This document shows positions 10,206-20,587 of a stretch of 37,287 bases of DNA, one piece after another; positions within the stretch are counted from its first letter, which is position 1, and the number at the start of each line of letters is the position of its first letter. Both the position numbers and the translations under genes were made by a program. The DNA is from Phenylobacterium parvum (GTDB lineage: Bacteria > Pseudomonadota > Alphaproteobacteria > Caulobacterales > Caulobacteraceae). The notes below the pieces were generated by a model that saw nothing but the letters and a program-made list of their open reading frames with translations, did not search any database and was not told the DNA's origin. The stretch is from assembly GCA_029977805.1 (NCBI GenBank), contig JAPOKE010000008.1, positions 1 to 37,287 on the forward strand. The letters run 5' to 3'.

Positions 10206-11591
10206 TCAGGCGTTGCCCAGGTACCAGGCATAGTCGAGGGCGGTGACGGCGGCGCCGAACCGGTCCTGCTCCGTCCGTTTCACCGACACGAACATGTCCA
10301 CGAAGCGCGGGCCCAGATAATCCCGCAGGACTTCCGACGCCGCCAGCCGGTCGACCGCCGAGACCCAGTCGGTGGGCAGGCGGACCCCGTCCCGGGCGGC
10401 GGCGGCGTAGCCATCGCCCACCACCGCAGGGCCCGGGTCGATCCGGTGCGTCAGGCCATGGTGGGCGGCGGCCAGAAGGGCGGCGAGGACGAGGTGCGGA
10501 TGGGCGTCGGCGCCCGCCACCCGGTGCTCCACATGGCGGGTCGGCGGCGGACCGGCGGGAACCCGGAGGGAGACCGTGCGGTTGTTCACCCCCCAGGTCG
10601 GCGCGACGGGGGCGTAGGAATTGGCCCGGAACCGCCGGTAGCTGTTGGCGTTGGGCGCCAGGATGGCCATGCAGTCGCCCATCAGGGCCTTCATGCCGCC
10701 GATGGCGTGGCGCAGCATGTCCGAGCCCTCGGGCCTCGGGTCCGCGCAGAGGTTGGCGCCCGAGGCGTCGGCGAAGCTGACATGGACGTGGAATCCGCTG
10801 CCGGCCCGGTCGGCCCAGGGCTTGGCCATGAAGGTCGCCTCGCAGCCATGCCGCGGCGCGATGCCCTTCACCGCACGCTTGTAGCGCACCGCATCGTCCG
10901 CGGCGGCCATGGCGTCGGGCTTGTGGTGCAGGGTCAGCTCCAGCTGGGCGGGCGCGAACTCGGAGATGGCCCCCTCGAGGGGCAGGCCCATGACGTCCGC
11001 CGTGTCCCAGAGCTCGCGCAGGAAGGGGGCGTGGTCCTCGAGCTCGGGCAGGCCGTAGACCTGGATGCCCTCGGGCCGGCGCCCCGTGCGCCGGGAGAGG
11101 GCGGGCAGGACCTCGCCGCCGGGCCCGCGCTCGAGGTCGACCAGGTAGAATTCAAGCTCGCAGGCGGCGACGGGGGTCAGCCCGTCGGCGGCGTAGCGGT
11201 CGAGCACCCGGCGAAGGACGTGCCGGGGATCAAGGTCGTTCGGCGTTCCGTCCAGCTCGTACATGGACAGCATGACCTGGGCGACGTCGGGCCCAAGCCA
11301 GGGCGCAAGGGTCAGGGTGCCCGGGACCGGCCGCGCCCGGCGGTCGGCGTCGCCGTCCTCCCAGACCAGGCCCGTATCCTCGCAGTCGGCCCCCAGGGTG
11401 TCGACCACCAGGACCGAGCCGGGCAGGAAGCGGCCATAGTCGTAGACGGCGGGCAGCTCCTCGATCCGCAGCCGCTTGCCGCGGGGCACGCCGGTCATGC
11501 CGGTGAAGACCACCTCGACGAACCGCACCTCCGGGTGGGCGGCCAGGAAGGCCCGGCATTCTTCGGGGTCGGCGACGGGATTGGCGGGCAT
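10206..11591 (-). CDS. puuA: Second glutamine synthetase family protein (gamma-glutamylpolyamine synthetase-like, SpuI/PuuA type)
   Basis: 461 aa; MAKPWADRAGSGFHVHVSF, APTWGVNNRTVSLRVP, VEHRVAGADAHPHLVLAA GS motifs; head of the polyamine gene run. Confidence 0.85.
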   Translation of the reverse strand: MPANPVADPEECRAFLAAHPEVRFVEVVFTGMTGVPRGKRLRIEELPAVYDYGRFLPGSVLVVDTLGADCEDTGLVWEDGDADRRARPVPGTLTLAPWLGPDVAQVMLSMYELDGTPNDLDPRHVLRRVLDRYAADGLTPVAACELEFYLVDLERGPGGEVLPALSRRTGRRPEGIQVYGLPELEDHAPFLRELWDTADVMGLPLEGAISEFAPAQLELTLHHKPDAMAAADDAVRYKRAVKGIAPRHGCEATFMAKPWADRAGSGFHVHVSFADASGANLCADPRPEGSDMLRHAIGGMKALMGDCMAILAPNANSYRRFRANSYAPVAPTWGVNNRTVSLRVPAGPPPTRHVEHRVAGADAHPHLVLAALLAAAHHGLTHRIDPGPAVVGDGYAAAARDGVRLPTDWVSAVDRLAASEVLRDYLGPRFVDMFVSVKRTEQDRFGAAVTALDYAWYLGNA

Positions 11592-11658
11592 GCTGGCGAA
11601 CTCTCGGGTGGAGGATGGCCACCATTGCCACGGCCCGCGCGGCGCGCCAACCGGCGGC

Positions 11659-12441
11659 CTAGTCGGGCCGCTTGGCGTCTTCGGCGATGAGGGCGGCGAC
11701 GCGCTCCATGGGGGCCTGGGAGGTGGTGATCAGTCCCTTCGCCCCGTTGTCCAGGTCGATGATCAGGCTGAGGGCGAGGCCGATCAGCAGGAACAGGCCG
11801 CTGGTCGACAGGAAGTGGCGCGCGCCGGTCGCCGCGAGGGTCAGGCCGACCAGGAGGGCCGAGCCCACGGCGTAGGCCAGCAGGCTGCGCAGGATGCGGT
11901 CGGGGATCTTGGCGTCGAAGGCCGCGTAACGCCGCTCGGCGTCGTCGAACATCTCGTTGGTGGCGTTCAGCAGGGGCACGGCGATCCTCTGCCCTGCAGG
12001 CGTCTCGAGCGCCCGGTCGGTGGCCTCCCAGATCCGATCCTGGAGCGCGCTGGTCTCCCGCCCTACCCGCTCCAGCGCCGTGCGGTCGCCGCGGGCGGCG
12101 CTGAAGGTCATTCGGATCTTCACGTACTCGCCCATCAGGGCGTTGATCTCCCGGCGGTTGGCGTCGTCGAGCAGCTGGTGGCGCAGGTGCGTGGTCGAGA
12201 TGGCGTTGGCCTCGTGGGTGACGAGATCGCGCCGGAGCTCGAAGTTCGACTGCGCCATGCCGAAGGTGAAGCCGACGAGGAGGGCGAGGAGGGTCAGGGC
12301 GGATGACATGACGAAGGAGGTCCCCTCCTCGCTCCGCATGTCACGGCGGACCCGGAACCAGAGGTAGGAGCGGAAGCCGAGCTCCGCCGTGGCGATCATG
12401 AGGGCGGAGAGCCCGAACCATGTCAGTGCCGGATGGATCAT
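11659..12441 (-). CDS. DUF4239-like (bestrophin-like) membrane protein
   Basis: 260 aa; two N-terminal TM segments, cytosolic helical middle (LVTHEANAISTTHLRHQLL), two C-terminal TM segments: characteristic layout. Confidence 0.65.
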   Translation of the reverse strand: MIHPALTWFGLSALMIATAELGFRSYLWFRVRRDMRSEEGTSFVMSSALTLLALLVGFTFGMAQSNFELRRDLVTHEANAISTTHLRHQLLDDANRREINALMGEYVKIRMTFSAARGDRTALERVGRETSALQDRIWEATDRALETPAGQRIAVPLLNATNEMFDDAERRYAAFDAKIPDRILRSLLAYAVGSALLVGLTLAATGARHFLSTSGLFLLIGLALSLIIDLDNGAKGLITTSQAPMERVAALIAEDAKRPD

Positions 12442-12464
12442 CGACGCCTCCCCGACGCCCCCGC

Positions 12465-14315
<1,851 letters not shown>

Positions 14316-14352
14316 TCAGCAGGACAGCCGGCCCGGGCGAGCGTTTTCGAGG

Positions 14353-14445
14353 CGCCGTTCCCTTCGCCGGCATGACCCGGATCAGGTTCTGCGGGTCGCG
14401 GGCTCGCCCGCCTCTCAGCCGCCTGAGCGCGGCTCCCCGAGGACG
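14353..14445 (-). promoter_or_regulatory. TPP (THI-box) riboswitch upstream of thiC
   Basis: Minus strand reads TCCTCGGGGAGCCGCGCTCAGGCGGCTGAGAGGCGGGCGAGCCCGCGACCCGCAGAACCTGATCCGGGTCATGCCGGCGAAGGGAA, containing the conserved CTGAGA and ACCTGATCCGGGTCATGCCGGCG(A)AGGGA elements. Confidence 0.96.
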
Positions 14446-14479
14446 ATCCGACCCTAGAGCGAAACCCGGGACCTGGAAA

Positions 14480-14513
14480 GGAAAAGGGCGGCCGCCGGAC
14501 CGGCGACCGCCCC
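14480..14513 (-). terminator. Intrinsic terminator of the PQQ dehydrogenase gene
   Basis: Minus strand GGGGCGGTCGCCGGTCCGGCGGCCGCCCTTTTCC: long GC stem (one mismatch) followed by TTTT, just 3' of the stop at 14538. Confidence 0.75.
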
Positions 14514-14537
14514 AAGCTGGTCTTCCCCTTGAGGGGA

Positions 14538-16664
14538 TCAGCCCTTCGGCGAAGGCGCCGCCGCGCCTGCGGTCCGGGTCTGGGACTTCTTGGACTCCGT
14601 GAGGATGTAGGCGCGCAGGTCCTCCACCTCCTTGGCGTTCAGGAACCGCGAGAAGCTGGCCATGCCGCGGCTGGCCAGGGCGCCGTCCAGCAGCACCGAC
14701 TTGAAGCTGTCGGCGGTGAGCAGCATCTGCGACTTGCGCAGGTCGGGCAGGTAGGTGCCCGAGACGCTGGGACCGTGACAGACCTGGCAGTTCTCGTGGT
14801 AGAGCGCGAAGCCGTTCTTCACGTCGCCCTGGCCCGCGACGACCTTGGTCAGGTCCAGCGCCGGGATTTCCGGGATGACGTAGGGCTTGGCCGTCGCCTT
14901 GCCGCCCAGCTTGAAGACCATGAGCCGGCCCGGCAGGCGCGGGCGGTCCTTCAGCATGATCGAGGCCGAGGTCGGGCCGGCGCCGCCATAGCCCACCATG
15001 AGGGCCACGTACTGCTCGCCGTCCAGCTCGTAGGTCGAGGGCGCCGCGACGATGCCGTTGCCGGTGTCCAGGCTCCAGAGCTTCTTTCCGGTGGCGGCCT
15101 CGTAGGCCACGAAGTCGCCCTCGCCCGCGCCCTGGAAGACCAGGCCGCCCGCCGTGGACAGGATGCCGCCGTTCCAGAAGAAGGGATGCTCGACGGTCCA
15201 GCGCGGCTTGCCCGCCACCGGGTCCCAGGCGATCAGCTGGCCCTTGTACATGGCCTTGATCGCCTTGATCTGGGCGGCGTCGTCGGGAAGGGCGTTGGCG
15301 AGGATGTCGGTGCCGACGTTCCAGGCCCCCGCCTTGTACTTGAAGTCCTTCACGTTGGTGTAGGCGAAGGGCGCCGTGTGGGCCGGGATGTAGACCAGGC
15401 CCTCCTTGGGGTTGAAGGCCATCGGGTGCCAGTTGTGGGCGCCCAGGGGGCCCGGCAGGGCCATGGCGGGGGCGTTCTCGTAGCGCGCGCCCTCGACCTC
15501 GATGGGCCGGCCGGTCTTCAGGTCAACGCCCTTGGCCCAGGTGACCGGGGCGTAGGCGTTGGCCGAGATCAGCTGCCCGGTGGCCCGGTCGATCACGTAG
15601 AAGAAGCCGTTCTTCGGGGCCTGCATCAGCACCTTGCGGGGCTGGCCGCCGATGCTCAGGTCCGCCAGCATGATGTGCTGGGTGGCCGTGTAGTCCCAGC
15701 TCTCGCCCGGGGTGGTCTGGTAGTGCCAGACGTACTCGCCGGTATCCGGCTTGAGGGCCAGGATGGACGAGACGAAGAGGTTGTCGCCCTTGCCGTCCGA
15801 GCGCTTCTGGTGGTTCCAGGGCGTGCCGTTGCCGACGCCGAGGTAGACGATGTCCAGGGCCGGGTCATAGGCCATGGAGTCCCAGATGGTCGCGCCGCCG
15901 CCGGTCTTCTTCCAGGTCTCGCCGAACCATGTGCCGGAGGCCTTCTCGGCCATGATCTTGTCCGAGGCCGCGCCGTCCGGCTTACCCTCGGGATTGGGCG
16001 CCGTGTAGAAGCGCCAGACCATCTTGCCGCTGGCGGCGTCGTAGGCGGAGACATAGCCGCGCACGCCATACTCGGCGCCGCCGTTGCCGATCAGGACCTT
16101 GTCCTTCACGATCCGGGGCGCGCCGGTGATGGTGTAGGGCTTGGAGTTGTCAGTGGTCTGGACGGACCAGACGGGCTTGCCGGTGTCGGCGTTCAGGGCG
16201 ATCAGGCGCCCGTCGAGGGTGCCGAAATAGACCTTGCCCTTCCAGACGGCGACGCCGCGGTTCACGACGTCGCAGCAGGCGTCATAGCCCTTGGAGCCAT
16301 CGACCTTGGGGTCGTAGGACCACTTGAGCGCCCCGGTGCGGGCGTCGAAGGCGAAGACCTTGGACCAGGCCGTCGTGGTGTAGAGGACGCCGTCGACCAT
16401 GACCGGCGTGGCCTCCTGGCCGCGGTCGGTGTCGAACTCGTAGTACCAGGACAGGCCCAGGTCCTTGACGTTCGAGATGTTGATCTTGTCGAGGGGGCTG
16501 TAGCGCTGCTCGTCGTAGGTCCGGCCCACGGCCAGCCACTCGCCGTTGGCGCTCGCCGCCGCCAGACGCTCGCCGTCGACGCGACCGCCCTTGCCGCCAG
16601 CCTGTCCGCAGGCTGCGAGCAGGACCGTCAGGGCGAATACTCCCGCAAGGCGCATCACTGTCAT
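14538..16664 (-). CDS. PQQ-dependent quinohemoprotein alcohol dehydrogenase (methanol/ethanol family, C-terminal cytochrome c domain)
   Basis: 708 aa; vicinal CC (GYDACCDVVNRG), W-motif repeats, PGESWDYTATQ active-site segment, C-terminal CQVCH heme c motif; N-terminal LLAAC lipobox. Confidence 0.93.
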   Translation of the reverse strand: MTVMRLAGVFALTVLLAACGQAGGKGGRVDGERLAAASANGEWLAVGRTYDEQRYSPLDKINISNVKDLGLSWYYEFDTDRGQEATPVMVDGVLYTTTAWSKVFAFDARTGALKWSYDPKVDGSKGYDACCDVVNRGVAVWKGKVYFGTLDGRLIALNADTGKPVWSVQTTDNSKPYTITGAPRIVKDKVLIGNGGAEYGVRGYVSAYDAASGKMVWRFYTAPNPEGKPDGAASDKIMAEKASGTWFGETWKKTGGGATIWDSMAYDPALDIVYLGVGNGTPWNHQKRSDGKGDNLFVSSILALKPDTGEYVWHYQTTPGESWDYTATQHIMLADLSIGGQPRKVLMQAPKNGFFYVIDRATGQLISANAYAPVTWAKGVDLKTGRPIEVEGARYENAPAMALPGPLGAHNWHPMAFNPKEGLVYIPAHTAPFAYTNVKDFKYKAGAWNVGTDILANALPDDAAQIKAIKAMYKGQLIAWDPVAGKPRWTVEHPFFWNGGILSTAGGLVFQGAGEGDFVAYEAATGKKLWSLDTGNGIVAAPSTYELDGEQYVALMVGYGGAGPTSASIMLKDRPRLPGRLMVFKLGGKATAKPYVIPEIPALDLTKVVAGQGDVKNGFALYHENCQVCHGPSVSGTYLPDLRKSQMLLTADSFKSVLLDGALASRGMASFSRFLNAKEVEDLRAYILTESKKSQTRTAGAAAPSPKG

Positions 16665-16864
16665 TGTTCCCTCCCCGGAGGCCCGACCCGGGCCAAGGTG
16701 GAGTATGCGCAGGCGGCGGTGAACGGCAAGCCATGACGTGGCGTCACGCCCCGGGCCGTTAACCTCCTGCTCATGGACCGGAAACCCGGCCTTTACCTGA
16801 CCCTGCGAAGGTGAGTGACCCGGCGGGCCTGGCCGCCCGCCCTGAACACCGGAGAGTCCGGCCC

Positions 16865-18337
16865 ATGAGCAAGACCATCGTCGTGGTGGATGACGATCCG
16901 ACGCAGAGGCGCCTCATCCAGGCCGTCCTCGAGCGGGAGGGATTCGCCGCGACCCTCCTGGGCGGCGGGGACGCCCTGCTCGACCGGATGGCGGCCGGGG
17001 CGCCGTGCGACATCATCCTCCTGGACCTGGTCATGCCGGGGCGCTCGGGCCTGGAGACCCTGACCGAGCTCCGGAACCGGGGCTACCAGACCCCGGTGAT
17101 CGTCCTGACGGCCTCGGGCGGCATCGACACCGTGGTCCAGGCCATGCAGGCCGGCGCCTCGGACTTCTTCGTCAAGCCCGCCTCTCCCGAACGGATCGCG
17201 ATCTCGATCAACAACGCCCTCTCGATCGGGGCCCTGCGCTCCGAGGTGGCCCAGTTGCGCAAGCGGGCCGAGGGCCGCACCACCTTCGCCGACCTGGTCG
17301 GGGAGTCCCCCGCCATGAACCTCGTCCGGCGGATGGGCGAACGCGCCGCGCGCTCCTCGATCCCGGTGCTGATCACCGGTGAGAGCGGGGTGGGCAAGGA
17401 GGTGATCGCCCGGGCGGTCCATGGCTCGTCCGACCGCGCGGGACGTCCCTTCGTGGCGGTGAACTGCGGCGCCATCCCCGAGGCCCTGGTCGAGTCCATC
17501 CTGTTCGGGCACGAGAAGGGCAGCTTCACCGGGGCGACGGACCGGCACGCCGGCAAGTTCCAGGAGGCCAACGGCGGCACCCTGCTCCTCGACGAGGTCA
17601 GCGAGCTGCCCCTGGACGTCCAGGTCAAGCTGCTGCGCGTCCTGCAGGAGGGCGAGGTCGACCCCGTGGGCGCCCGGCGCTCGGTAAAGGTCGACGTGAG
17701 GATCATCTCCGCCTCCAACCGCGACCTTGCGCGGGCGGTCTCGGACGGGGTTTTCCGGGAAGACCTGTTCTACCGGCTGAACGTCTTCCCGATCGAGGCT
17801 CCGCCCCTGAGGGACCGCCGGCAGGACATCCCGGCCCTCGTGGAGTCCTTCATCCGCCGGTTCAGCATCGAGGAGGGGCGCGCCATCTCCGGGGCGAGCG
17901 CCGAGACGATGGAGATGCTGGTCGGCCACGACTGGCCGGGCAACATCCGGCAGCTCGAGAACGCCGTCTACCGGGCGATCGTCCTCGCCGATTCCCCGCA
18001 GTTGCAGCCCTACGACTTCCCGGCGATCTCCGGGCTCTCGCCGCCGGCGTCGGCTGCGGGGGCCTCGCCGCCGCCGTCCCTCGAGCATCTCCTCGCGCCC
18101 GCCGGGGGACCGGCGCTCCCTGGCGAGGCCGCGCCCCAGCCGGTCAGCGTGCTTGACGAGGACGGCCACCTGCGGACCCTCGACGCCATCGAGGCGGACC
18201 TCATCCGGCTGGCGATCGAACGCTACCAGGGTCACATGAGCGAGGTGGCGCGCCGTCTCGGGATCGGCCGCTCGACCCTGTACCGCAAGGTCCGCGAGAA
18301 CGGCCTGGGCGAGCTGGCCGGGTTGAGCGAGGCCTGA
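16865..18337 (+). CDS. Sigma-54-dependent NtrC-family response regulator
   Basis: Starts MSKTIVVVDDDPTQRR; receiver Asp in ILLDLVMPG; AAA+ Walker A GESGVGKE, GSFTGATDRHAGKF (GAFTGA-type loop), C-terminal Fis-type HTH (VARRLGIGRSTLYRKVRE). Confidence 0.93.
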   Translation: MSKTIVVVDDDPTQRRLIQAVLEREGFAATLLGGGDALLDRMAAGAPCDIILLDLVMPGRSGLETLTELRNRGYQTPVIVLTASGGIDTVVQAMQAGASDFFVKPASPERIAISINNALSIGALRSEVAQLRKRAEGRTTFADLVGESPAMNLVRRMGERAARSSIPVLITGESGVGKEVIARAVHGSSDRAGRPFVAVNCGAIPEALVESILFGHEKGSFTGATDRHAGKFQEANGGTLLLDEVSELPLDVQVKLLRVLQEGEVDPVGARRSVKVDVRIISASNRDLARAVSDGVFREDLFYRLNVFPIEAPPLRDRRQDIPALVESFIRRFSIEEGRAISGASAETMEMLVGHDWPGNIRQLENAVYRAIVLADSPQLQPYDFPAISGLSPPASAAGASPPPSLEHLLAPAGGPALPGEAAPQPVSVLDEDGHLRTLDAIEADLIRLAIERYQGHMSEVARRLGIGRSTLYRKVRENGLGELAGLSEA

Positions 18338-18346
18338 AGGCCCGGC

Positions 18347-18688
18347 TCAGTCGGCTGCGTCCCCGCCCGGCGCCGGCCGGCGACCCCGGCTGCGGAAACC
18401 CGGGCGGCGCTTGGGTCCGGCCGCGTCGGACTTGCCGGCCGCCTTGGCGGCGATTTCCTTGAGCTTGCGGTGCTGCAGGGCGGAGAGCGCCTGCCCCGGC
18501 GCGCCCTTCTCGGGGTCGCCGAAGGCGCGGCCATAGGTCTGGATCCGGGTCTCGACGGACCCGAGGAACTCCCCCTCCCATTCGGAGAGGTCGACGCCCG
18601 AGCGATCCGCCTTCCGCCGGGTGCGGCGCAGGGCGTTCAGTGCGGCCCGCTTCGCCGCCTCCCGCGGATCGGCGGGCCCCCGCTTCAA
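18347..18688 (-). CDS. Small basic conserved-looking protein, function unknown
   Basis: 113 aa; start overlaps gapR stop by 4 bp (ATGA); Arg/Lys/Ala-rich with basic C-terminus [16 protein letters not shown]. Confidence 0.65.
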   Translation of the reverse strand: MKRGPADPREAAKRAALNALRRTRRKADRSGVDLSEWEGEFLGSVETRIQTYGRAFGDPEKGAPGQALSALQHRKLKEIAAKAAGKSDAAGPKRRPGFRSRGRRPAPGGDAAD

Positions 18689-18951
18689 ATCTCGCCGATC
18701 GCCGAGAGGTAGAGGTCGAGGATGGCCTCTTCCTCCTGGCGCTTCGCCCGGTCCTGCTTGCGCAGGCGCACCACCTTGCGGAGGATCTTGACGTCGAAGC
18801 CGGCGCCCTTGGCCTCGGCGAAGACCTCCTTGATCTGCTCCATGACCTCGGACTTCTCCTGCTCGAGGCGCTCGATGCGCTCGACGATGGTGCGGAGCCG
18901 ACCCTGGGCGTCCTGGTTCAGAACATCGGAATGGGCGTCGTCGCCGGCCAT
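18685..18951 (-). CDS. gapR: DUF2312 protein, GapR nucleoid-associated protein family
   Basis: 88 aa: [75 protein letters not shown] is the characteristic GapR/DUF2312 sequence. Confidence 0.93.
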   Translation of the reverse strand: MAGDDAHSDVLNQDAQGRLRTIVERIERLEQEKSEVMEQIKEVFAEAKGAGFDVKILRKVVRLRKQDRAKRQEEEAILDLYLSAIGEI

Positions 18952-19098
18952 GAAGTCAGGCTCCTGCAGGAATGTGTCGGGGATGCGGCCAGACCCTAGA
19001 CCCGCGCACGCGCAAAGTCGTCCCCGCAGGCGGGGCGCCGGGGCGGCGAGTCCGGATCAGCTGTGGAAAACCGCGGGCTCAGGCCCGCCGGCAGGGCC

Positions 19099-19224
19099 TC
19101 AGCCCTGCTTGGCCTTGAAGCGCGGGTCGGTCTTGTTGATGACGTAGACCACACCCTTGCGGCGCACCAGCTTGCAGTCGCGGTGGCGAGTCTTGAGCGA
19201 CTTGAGCGAGCTTCTGACCTTCAT
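19099..19224 (-). CDS. rpmJ: 50S ribosomal protein L36
   Basis: 41 aa [41 protein letters not shown]; below the ORF-track length cut-off. Confidence 0.97.
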   Translation of the reverse strand: MKVRSSLKSLKTRHRDCKLVRRKGVVYVINKTDPRFKAKQG

Positions 19225-19375
19225 GACCTTCGTCTTCTCTGGGTGCGGGCCAGCGCCCGGGCGACCGAGTGAGGGGCGCGTATACGGAACCGTCGCAGGC
19301 GAGTCAATCGCGCCGGGCCCTGCGCCGGCGGATCGCGCCGTTGCCCCGGGGGCCGGCGCGTCCTAACTCTGGGGC

Positions 19376-20587
19376 ATGAAGCGCCGCACCTTCCTTGTCA
19401 CCGCCGGGGCCGCCATGGCCACGCCGGCCCTCGGGGCGGACCCGCCCGCCCCGCCGGCGACGGTCGACGCCCCCTTCGCCGCATGGCTGGCGGCCTTCCG
19501 GGCCAAGGCCCTGGCTGCGGGACTGTCGCCCGAGGTGCTGGACCGGGAACTCGACGGCCTTGCGCCAGACCCGCGCGTCCGGGGCGCGGATCGCAACCAG
19601 CCCGAATTCTCGCGCCCCTTCAGCCATTACGTGAAGCGCGCGGCCGGCGAGGACCGGGCGGCGATCGGCCGCAGGCGACTGGCGGAGATCCAGTCCGAGC
19701 TCGGCCGGATCGAGGCCTCCTACGGGGTCCCGGCGGAGATCCTGGTGTCGATCTGGGGAATGGAGTCCGGCTACGGCGCGACGCTCGGGGGACAGGACGT
19801 CATCCGGTCCATGGCGACCCTCGCCGCCGATGGCCGGCGGCAGGGCTTTGCGGAGGACCAGCTCCTCGCTGCGCTCCGCATCATCGCCTCCGGGGAATGG
19901 CCCCGGGAGCGGCTGGTCGGATCCTGGGCCGGCGCCATGGGCCAGACCCAGTTCATCCCCTCCAACTTCCTCTCGCTCGCGGTCGACGCCGACGGCGACG
20001 GGCGGCGCGACATCTGGGGGTCGGCACCGGACGCCCTGGCCTCGGCGGCCAACCTCCTCGCCAAGGCGGGCTGGAGGCGCGGGGAAGGCTGGGCCATAGA
20101 AGTCACCGCGCCGGAGGGTTTCGACTTCTCGGTGGCGGAGACCCTCAAGGCCTCGCCGGAGGCCTGGGCGGGGATGGGACTGTCCCGCGCCGACGGCGCG
20201 CCCCTCGCCGGCGCTGTCGAGGCGAGCCTGATCGCGCCGACCGGCTATCGGGGCCCCCTCTTCCTCCTGCTCCCTAATCACTTCGTGATCCGGCGCTACA
20301 ACAACGCCGTGACCTACGCGATGGCGGGAGGCCTGCTGGCCGACCGCATCGCCGGCCGGCCGGGGCTCGTCCGCGACTGGCCCGAGGAGGTCCCCCTGTC
20401 CCTCTCCGACCGGATCGCGGCCCAGACCGCGCTTCAGGCCGCGGGGCATGACGTGGGCGAGGCGGACGGCGTGATCGGCCTGAAGACCCGGGCCGCCCTG
20501 CGGGCCTGGCAGAAGGCGCGGGGCCTGCCCGCAGACGGCTATCTTTCCCCGGAGATGATCGCCCTTCTCAGAACCCCGGCGGCCTAG
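19376..20587 (+). CDS. Lytic murein transglycosylase (MltB family) with C-terminal peptidoglycan-binding domain
   Basis: 403 aa; EILVSIWGMESGYG catalytic Glu, GAMGQTQFIPSNF, C-terminal LQAAGHDVGEADGVIGLKTRAALRAWQKARGLPADGYLS PG-binding repeat; Tat-like N-terminus MKRRTFLVTAGAAMATPALGA. Confidence 0.92.
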   Translation: MKRRTFLVTAGAAMATPALGADPPAPPATVDAPFAAWLAAFRAKALAAGLSPEVLDRELDGLAPDPRVRGADRNQPEFSRPFSHYVKRAAGEDRAAIGRRRLAEIQSELGRIEASYGVPAEILVSIWGMESGYGATLGGQDVIRSMATLAADGRRQGFAEDQLLAALRIIASGEWPRERLVGSWAGAMGQTQFIPSNFLSLAVDADGDGRRDIWGSAPDALASAANLLAKAGWRRGEGWAIEVTAPEGFDFSVAETLKASPEAWAGMGLSRADGAPLAGAVEASLIAPTGYRGPLFLLLPNHFVIRRYNNAVTYAMAGGLLADRIAGRPGLVRDWPEEVPLSLSDRIAAQTALQAAGHDVGEADGVIGLKTRAALRAWQKARGLPADGYLSPEMIALLRTPAA

